A DNA stretch of 64,000 nucleotides from Gentiana macrophylla (taxonomy: Eukaryota > Streptophyta > Magnoliopsida > Gentianales > Gentianaceae). The notes below the pieces were generated by a model, which did not search any database, had not been told where the DNA came from, and saw only the letters and a list, made by a program, of their open reading frames with translations. The translations under genes were made by a program, and so were the position numbers. The stretch covers positions 1 to 64,000 of the forward strand of contig JAOBSW010001141.1 of the NCBI GenBank assembly GCA_026214975.1, written 5' to 3'. Position 1 is the stretch's first letter. Each line of letters opens with the position of its first letter. Shown one piece after another: positions 57,497 to 64,000 of the stretch.

Positions 57497-58160
57497 TGAT
57501 GAAACAAAATTCATCGGGTGTAAAATCTAGGCCGTTTAATATAGTGGTAATTGGATTAAGGATGATAATAGAAGTGATATGAAAGAGGGAATGATATTTT
57601 GTGGCGGTTTAGACTAAGACTGAGATTTTCTCTAGGGTGTCTACGTATCCAAAGCGTATGTTGGAATCAAGCCTTCCGTAGTTCTTATGAACGTTTATAT
57701 AGGGAGCATTTATGCCCTAGGCCTTCATGGACCGTGTCCATTATGGACTCTCTGTCGTCTCTTGCAAGAATGATTAACCGGTATTTATCCCTTGATTCTA
57801 GGAGATAATCTCGGTATTCAAATATAGGATTTAAAGATAAAAATTATAGTCTTAATGGTGTAGGATTCTATCCATACTTATTTTGATAAACATATATTTA
57901 TCACTTATATGGATTAGCCGGCCTACGGTGAGCTACAAGGGTCAGGACGACCGAGCACAGCAAATCCATCTTTATTATGTCCTGACCGACCTGCAGTGGA
58001 CCGAAGAACGATCTGATCAGCTTCCCCCCTAAGGGTGGGGATCGACCTTTAGACTTATACTAGGGCTTGTGGCCCTTAAAATTAGGACCATAGGTCTACT
58101 TGTATTAGTATTTAGGTGTTGTGCGCGTGACATGTCACGTGGTGAAATCCGACCTCGTCA
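57497..58160 (-). repeat. 3' LTR of a second Tat-type element
   Basis: TGATGAAACAAAATTCATCG (hairpin-like start) to ...CCTCGTCA, 664 bp, followed by the complement of a polypurine tract ('taatcccccagat'). Internal phrases 'tctacgtatccaa...ttggaatcaag...gtagtt' and 'gtttatata' match the LTR at 14877-15651 in order but at low identity, so it is a related family. Confidence 0.78.
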
Positions 58161-58532
58161 TAATCCCCCAGATCTAGCTGTGCTCTTTGAGGTCAGGTGG
58201 GATCTATTATGGGTGTTTCACCCTTTCTAAGCTTTGTTCAGCTCCATATTGGGGGAGTTCGGGCATATATATATTTAAGATAGTCAACCGTGCTAGGTGG
58301 CACAACCTTGTTATAAATTCTGTTATAATGGTTTTTAAAAACGAGGCGTTTCCCACTCACTTCAAGGGACGGTTCTCAAGAACATGTTTGGGGAAATAAA
58401 GCCCCCATCATATCAACCGTCCATCCCTACTATTCCAAACGTCTTTTATGCGATTTGAAGGCCAGAAGGCTACCAGCATTTTGCGAGTTCTCCTTTCTAT
58501 TTTTCACAAGTAAGTTCTATCCCATACATGTC
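58161..58532 (+). promoter_or_regulatory. Antisense-ORF promoter region of the second Tat-type element
   Basis: Follows the 3' LTR as 15652-16040 does in the first element. Shared landmarks are 'gaggcgt...cccac', an A/T-rich TATA-like stretch, 'catcatatcaacc' and the donor-like 'cacaagtaag' (58506-58515). The ORF itself is lost where the CACTA terminus begins at 58533. Confidence 0.45.
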
Positions 58533-59277
58533 CACTACTAGAATTTTCTGTTTTTCCAACGAGAATTTCCGACGAAGTAATGTCGTAGGAATTTTGCGTC
58601 GCATTTCCGACGGTATTGCGACGGTTTAAATAATCATGAAATCATAAAAATATTTGCGACGTATTTCCGACGGAATTCCATTGTCGCAAAGTATTTCGTA
58701 GGAAATTTGTCGGAAATCTTACGCGCGAAAGGCTCCCGCCTATGTTTAAGGGCGCGAATTTCTCCCGCTCGGGTCTTTCTTACCAATTTCCGATGAACAC
58801 TGTTGATCGTAGCAAGTTGGTCGAAAATAGGATAAACATAAAAATAAGATTTTCATAATTGTTTCCTTCGAATTTCCGACGATCATAAGTGTTTCCTTCG
58901 AATTTCCGACGAACAACATCCTCTCAGCTGTAAGTAGACATGTTACCGATGAACTTTCCGACTTATAACTCAAGTTCGTCGGTATTTCGTAGGAATATAA
59001 TAATTGTGTGATATTTTACTTTTCAAATTGCATTAAAAATTTCAAAAAAAAATTTGAATTAAATTTTTCCTTAAAATATATCGGTAGATGTACATACATT
59101 ATTTATTTTCTAACTTCACAAATTTTATGGTGTCATATATTGTAAAACAAATTAAAAAAATGATGGATTATTGATCACTCATAATGATCGTAGGAAGTCG
59201 GTAAGAAAATATGCTAAATATCCCACAAAATTCTGACAATGTACCGATTCCTTAGTAAATCCGTAGGTAAAGAGAAA
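58533..59277 (+). mobile_element. CACTA (En/Spm-like) transposon terminus and subterminal repeats
   Basis: CACTACTAGAATTTTCTG resembles plant CACTA terminal repeats. It is followed by many copies of TTTCCGACG, 'gcgtcgcatttccgacgg', 'gcgacgg' and 'cgtaggaattt' in both orientations to about 58990, the subterminal repeats that the element's own protein binds in En/Spm. No matching inverted terminus was found to the right, so the far boundary is unknown. No transposase domain is visible. Confidence 0.7.
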
Positions 59278-59848
59278 TTTACTCAATAAAGAATTTCGAG
59301 TTTGAAATGACTTACTCAATAACAAACCTCGGGTTCTAATCACTTACTCAAGAATGAACCTCGGGTTTGAAATCACTTACTCAATAACGAACCTCGGGCT
59401 CTAATCACTTACTCAATAACAAACCTCGGGTTTTAATCACTTACTCAATAACGAACCTTGGGATTGAACTCACAAACTCCATAACAAACCTCGGTTTGTA
59501 ATCATTTAATCAATAACAAATCTCGAGATTGAACTCATCAACTCAATAACGAACCTCAATACTAAAATCACAATTCAATAATGAGCCTCAGGTTTTAATC
59601 AGTTACTCAATAACGAACCTCGGGTTTTAATCACTTACTCAATAACCAACCATATTGTGATTGAACTCACCAACTCAATAACAAACCTCGGTTTGTAATC
59701 ACCACCGAATAACAAATATAGGGTTAAAAATCGCTTACTCAATAACGAACCTCGGGTTGAGCTCACCAACTCAAGAATGAACCTCGATTGTAATCACTTA
59801 CTCAATAACGAATCTCGAGATTGAACTCATCGACTACACAATGAACCT
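59278..59848. repeat. Minisatellite, about 17 units of 32-36 bp
   Basis: The unit 'cttactcaataacgaacctcgggttttaatca' is repeated with substitutions, alternating loosely with 'attgaactcaccaactcaataac'. The phrase 'actcaataa' recurs at regular spacing. No coding frame persists. Confidence 0.9.
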
Positions 59849-60166
59849 AGCTCGACATCGAAATCGCTAAGCCGACGCCTCTAGTGCGCCGACACCAGAA
59901 AGGTAAGGACGTTGTTGAAGTGGAATGCTCGAGCAGAAGGTTCTAGTGACCTTGGAAGAGAGAAAGCTTTTAAATCCGCTTTTATCTTGACTCGATTTGA
60001 TTTTTTTTTGAGTTTGAGCTTGAAATGAAATTCTTTCGAATGATTAACTGTTGAAATATCGTAGAAACACCCCCTCCTCTCACATATCCTACTCTCATCA
60101 ATCTGTCACAACCCTAACGCCCAAATTATTTTCACGCCCAAATTTTTTTCTCCTTCCTCTGTTGCG
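59849..60166. other. Unassigned, possible leader
   Basis: No gene recognised. The pyrimidine-rich stretch 60068-60160 resembles a plant 5' leader ahead of the ORF at 60167. Confidence 0.35.
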
Positions 60167-60620
60167 GTGCGGCTGATTGAAACACCTAAATCCGATGATA
60201 CCTCCATTCATTCCTCTGAATCCTATGATACCTCTGTTCATTCCTCTGAATCCGATGATACCCCTGTCGTTGCTCTCCCCGGTGTGCTTGGTGCTCCTAC
60301 AACTGGGAATGAAGTTCCGTTGGCCCAAATTTTGACTCCCTCATCTCTGGCTACATCACCCGATATTTTGATGACTGATTCACCCGATATTTTGAATTGA
60401 AGACTCGGTCAACTGAAAAGCCTTCTGCTTAGCCGGTTGATTCCAGTGCTCCCCTAGCATCTAATTTAATGAAGTTGAAGTCGGGTAAGCTCCTATATGC
60501 ATTTCAACCTTCAAAGAAATGTTGCCCTGCGGTGGTTGATATTGAAAATACATCTGTTGTTGTTGCTCTACCTCCTGCTGCTAAGGTATCTAAGATGGCC
60601 TCTTCTTGAGTTATGTTGCT
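60167..60620 (+). pseudogene. Ser/Asp-rich ORF with 33-bp internal repeats
   Basis: A 77-codon frame (60167-60400) contains imperfect tandem repeats around 'SDDTSIHSSESYDTS', then 'GNEVPLAQILTPSS'. After a stop the next codons read 'LASNLMKLKSGKLLYAFQ' (about 60465-60520). It precedes the DUF4283-type remnant and may be its N-terminal part. Not otherwise recognised. Confidence 0.4.
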
Positions 60621-60769
60621 ATGTATGCTACTGTTATTGAGTCTGGGATTCCTTGCTTCTTTGAATTTTGTACATGTTGAGGTTCATTCTTATAAGGGAT
60701 TAAACACCTGCTTTGAATTCTGTACATGTTCAGGTCCTTTTTTATGCTTTTGGTAGGCCACTTATGATA

Positions 60770-61320
60770 AGCAAGATGCCTCTTTTTTCAAATTGAGCAA
60801 GGAAGCTTTCACAACTGTTCCTGTTAGGCTTCAATTGCCAAATCTTCCAAATGTGTTTTGGATGAGAAGTATCTTGGTAAAATATGCACTTTCTTGGGTG
60901 CACTGTTGTATACTGATATGGTTATTGTTACAAGGGTTTGGATTAGTTTTGTAGGTGCTTGGTGGAGATTAACAACAGCCTTAAGCTACCAAACAGAATT
61001 CCTTTTTTATTGCCTGTTGGTACCTTTTCGCAACAGCTTATCATTTATGAAGACCTCCCTAAAATGTGTACAACCTGCAAGATTTTAGGGCATTTAGCTA
61101 TTGATTGTGGTGGTTCTAAGGCTTATGAACCAAAGATTTATATGAAAAGATCTTTTAAAAAGATTAGGAAGTCTCAGGTCTTACTTATTGATAGGCCTCT
61201 GATTCTTCATCTATTGCCACCTAATCTTTTCTCGATGATTAGGCATCATCTATCAAAGTGTGTGCAATCATTTAGGAGGACACTGATTAATGTGGTCTAT
61301 TTAATAGTCATTGTTTTTTA
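60770..61320 (+). pseudogene. DUF4283 / CCHC zinc-knuckle protein remnant
   Basis: The plus strand, with frameshifts, reads 'VRLQLPNLPNVFW', 'EKYLGKICTFLG', 'YTDMVIVTR', 'VEINNSLKLPNRIPF' and 'YEDLPKMCTTCKILGHLAID'. The last part is an intact C-x2-C-x4-H-x4-C zinc knuckle (about 61065-61108). This is the order of plant DUF4283 plus zf-CCHC_4 proteins, which are usually the first ORF of LINEs or domesticated copies. No RT follows within 2 kb, so the element is truncated or the ORF was captured. Confidence 0.75.
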
Positions 61321-62059
61321 GATTACTTGACTGCATTTTTGAAAACATAAAAATGCATATAGTCTTTCCAGTGGGAAAAATGATTTTTATTCTACCTGAA
61401 TCCTGCTATTACTGCCCCTGTTGCTGCTTCTAATGTTATCAGACTTGTTCTTAGTTCAGATGTTTGTGCTGTTATTGGGAATGCTAGAGCTGATGTTCAT
61501 GTGCAAGTTGGTTGAGCGGAGAAGGGTGCTTTCTCTTTGGAAGTGGTGTTTAATAGGCACAGTAAGTTTTGTGCTCTTGTTTTCGGATACTTTGTTGTAT
61601 CTTTTGGCTATGCATGTAGTTTTCTTGTATCAGCAGAGTTGCGCTGTCACTTTGCCGATGTTGTGACTGTACTTTGGCTGATGTACTTCAGTGGTTGGCG
61701 ATTGTTCTCCCCTGCTATTACTCTTGAATAAGGATGTTATGTTTCAGTCTTTGTTCAGGTCATGTCCAATTTTCAAATCATGTTAGTTTCCTATCTGTGA
61801 ATGTAAATCCAATTGCTATTTGGTTTCTTCTCACTTCTTGGACACTTTTATTTCAGACATGGTTTGAATTCTTAGTTATATTTCTTGGCGTCTGTTGTAT
61901 TCCGATTTGGCCTTTCTCTTGGATATCAAATAATGATGCATATGTGTCTGAGAACTGTGTTGATTGTTGTATAATCATTTTCTCTGAGAACTGTGTTGTT
62001 TGTTGTAAAATATTGCTTATCTATGCTTATTAAACTCTTTTTTCTTTAAATTTCTTCAT
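61321..62059. other. Unassigned stretch after the zinc-knuckle remnant
   Basis: A plus-strand frame (about 61395-61500 continuing 61537-61731) reads 'ITAPVAASNVIRLVLSSDVC' and 'LEVVFNRHSKFCAL' but is unrecognised. The rest is T-rich, with a duplicated 'gagaactgtgttg' phrase near 61950 and 61986. Confidence 0.3.
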
Positions 62060-62395
62060 TCCTGGAAGAAACACTGAAAGATGATTCATCTTCTGCTACA
62101 GAAAAGGTAGGGAAATCCACCTCGAAGCTGCTACGTTATCCGCTTAGATCTGCATCAAAACCTAAGGATGAGAAGGTACTACTCACAGATGCATATAATT
62201 CCTCTGCACCTAGATGCAGATCCCAAGTGACATCTAGCGTATAAGAAAGAGTGTGTGAGTGTTGTTGATCTTTCTGGCAAGGAAAAATCTGCCAAACCAC
62301 CATGAAGGAAATCTATTCTCTTAAAGTCAAGTGTTGCTAGTCCTTGTTCGAATTCAAAACTTGCCGGAAACGTACGAGTGTCAGTCTCGGTATAT
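62060..62395 (+). pseudogene. Gene-derived basic/Ser-rich remnant
   Basis: The plus strand reads 'STSKLLRYPLRSASKPKDEK', then after a frame change 'SVVDLSGKEKSAKPP', a stop, and 'KSSVASPCSNSKLAG'. The Lys/Ser/Pro-rich composition and low stop density suggest decayed host-gene coding sequence, and it resembles an uncharacterised plant protein family from memory only. No retroelement domain. One stop and one frameshift make it non-functional. Confidence 0.4.
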
Positions 62396-63034
62396 TCACT
62401 GTTTCTCCTTCAAATACATTATAAGTCTTAGCTATTATAAGTACAAACAGAGGGCATGTATTTGCTTTGCGAAGATTAGGTGGGAGCAAAGATAATGAAT
62501 ATTATTCATAACTTGAGCTTTTGGTTAATGTTTTTTTAGTACGGTTAACTCCATCGGGAGTTTGTTCAGGAACAATATCTTGAAACTTGCGGTTTCACTA
62601 TGACCATTGTGTTGAGTTGTCTCTCTAATCTCAAGAACTTTATCGTCCACTCTCTCTGTTGATTTATTAGCTCTCTTGTGAAATCCGTTGGAAGAAGATT
62701 CCGAGACTTAATATTGTGGAATATCTTTCATTGAACTGCCCTTCCTGAATGCCAATGCTTCTGTTTTACATCAAACAATGTGATATCGTTATTGAGATTA
62801 GGTCCAAGTTCCTTATTTTCTTTTGCTTATATGTGGATAAATTCACCATGAAATTTCAACTCTGTTATCTTCTTCATGACAATATCCTTTGCTTTCACGC
62901 TTTGCGGCACAACAGGCATTTTAGATCAGAAAAAACTCCCAGGATTATTATTGATGAGCTGTTTCAATGTAGAAGTGACCTTTCAATGTAAAATTCCCAT
63001 GTTTGTCATATATTTGTTCATTCATTTGTGATGC
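62396..63034. other. Unassigned stretch
   Basis: The minus strand around 62560-62760 has a protein-like frame with one stop ('SSSNGFHKRANKSTERVDDK'); around 62830-62890 another frame reads 'DIVMKKITELKFHGEF'. No family is recognised. Confidence 0.3.
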
Positions 63035-64000
63035 TGATCGTGGTCAATCAGTTTATAATATACTTGACCACCATAAACCAATACTAGCAAGAGAGGACTG
63101 GCCATCGTAGTATAAATATAGTGAATCAAGCGTCGATCCATGGGAACCAATTGTGGATCATCTTATATACAAACAATTAATTAAACATGTCAAGGACATA
63201 GAGGCGGTCTACGACAAGAAAGGTAAAGACACGACTCGACACAACGTAATTAACCTCCCCAATTATAGTCTTTATCGTTTGGACCTAGATAGTTTATATA
63301 ATAAACTGAACTTATTAACTGTCAATCCGTTTGTATCTATCTTAGATTGGCTACGGGAGTCATCCCCTTTAACTTGACTTAACACCGGTTAGGTTACTAG
63401 ATCACTGTGCTACATTACGTGACTTCACCTTTTGGGTATCCATCTCATATAACTTGCACGCTTACGACACTAAGGATGCCGATATTAATCGTACACCTCG
63501 TCTAGGCAACATTCCTATGGTTAGGCATACTTCCTAAGCGATTACTCAAGCTCTCGTCCAACTAGCAATTACCAAGTCATAGTCTCATGCTAATCTACGA
63601 TGTATGTATAATCAGGTGCTAGCAATCCCCAAATATAAACCTACCTCGATAACGCTGAACGTCCGTGAAGAGCAATTCATAAGCCTACCTAAAAGTTTTA
63701 TATTGGTATTTCCTTTTTACACGTTTTAATTAAATTAAGTGAGTAACGTAGCCATAGCCATACCTACTAAGATAATAAATTCAACTAGGTTAACCTAACC
63801 ATAAAGACGTGGCGTAATTAACAGATGACAGGGGCTCGGTCGACCGAGTGAATAGGCTCGGTCGACCGAATGAACTTATTCGGTCACCCGAACGATTTCA
63901 ACCCAGAATACATCTCTGAACATATCTCTCAGCGTTTCATCATACATAACAGATTAAACAGTAATTCATAAAGCATTCATATAAACTAACATAGATACGC
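63035..64000 (-). repeat. Athila/Tat-like LTR, third family, cut by the window end
   Basis: Starts TGATCGTGGTCAATC on plus. It shares with the LTRs at 34403 and 49091 the blocks 'actagcaaga', 'catcgtagtata' and 'cgtcgatcca', in the same order and spacing. It ends in a cluster of palindromic words, CTCGGTCGACCGAG (63835), CTCGGTCGACCGAA (63857) and TTCGGTCACCCGAA (63879). The rest is outside the window. Confidence 0.75.

Overview
The window is plant nuclear DNA, most likely from a eudicot with a large repeat-rich genome. The coding remnants are plant Ty3/gypsy, Ty1/copia and LINE proteins, a CACTA-type terminus and short plant-type GT-AG introns. No rRNA, tRNA, CRISPR or bacterial-style gene is visible. 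Nearly every base belongs to a transposable element, and most coding stretches are broken by stops or frameshifts. The species cannot be named from this sequence.

Layout, left to right. 1-700: end of a copia-type LTR. 701-7517: minus-strand Tekay/Del-type gypsy element with a decayed integrase. 7577-7980: copia LTR with primer-binding site. 8038-10389: perfect solo LTR with target-site duplication (TSD) GTAAT. 10487-13345: 5'-truncated minus-strand LINE. 13591-13971: two exons of an RPA1-like OB fold. 14877-23743: a non-autonomous Tat-type gypsy element (TSD CCAGG) holding gag, protease, a 67-bp tandem array and an antisense ORF with its own promoter, but no RT, RNase H or integrase. 24881-25445: a three-exon gene resembling the RIN13 zinc-binding family. 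25692-26247: a tandem repeat.

26247-55819 is a second Tekay-type chromovirus, on the plus strand and inflated by nesting. It holds a deleted gypsy element in its left LTR (TSD CTCGT), a solo LTR inside gag (TSD ATATT), and an Athila-like non-autonomous element inside RT (34403-50533, TSD GCTAT). A copia-type LARD sits inside the Athila-like LTR, and an illegitimate duplication has left three copia LTRs there. 55898-57317 is a small deleted copia element splitting a gypsy gag fragment. 57497-58532 is a second Tat-type 3' end. 58533 onward is a CACTA terminus followed by a 32-36 bp minisatellite, a DUF4283/zinc-knuckle pseudogene, an unrecognised gene-derived remnant, and from 63035 another Athila/Tat-like LTR running off the window.

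Four observations deserve most attention. First, several unrelated LTR families each carry a family-specific cluster of short, mostly palindromic words; where a TATA box can be seen, three of the four clusters lie just upstream of it. Second, one of three near-identical copia LTRs has a 313-bp block in which almost every CAG/CTG is rewritten and little else, most simply read as a methylation-linked base-calling artefact. Third, exons of two unrelated genes (RIN13-like and RPA1-like) sit on the same strand in one repeat context, as expected for gene capture. Fourth, three non-autonomous LTR elements lacking RT keep unusual ORFs.
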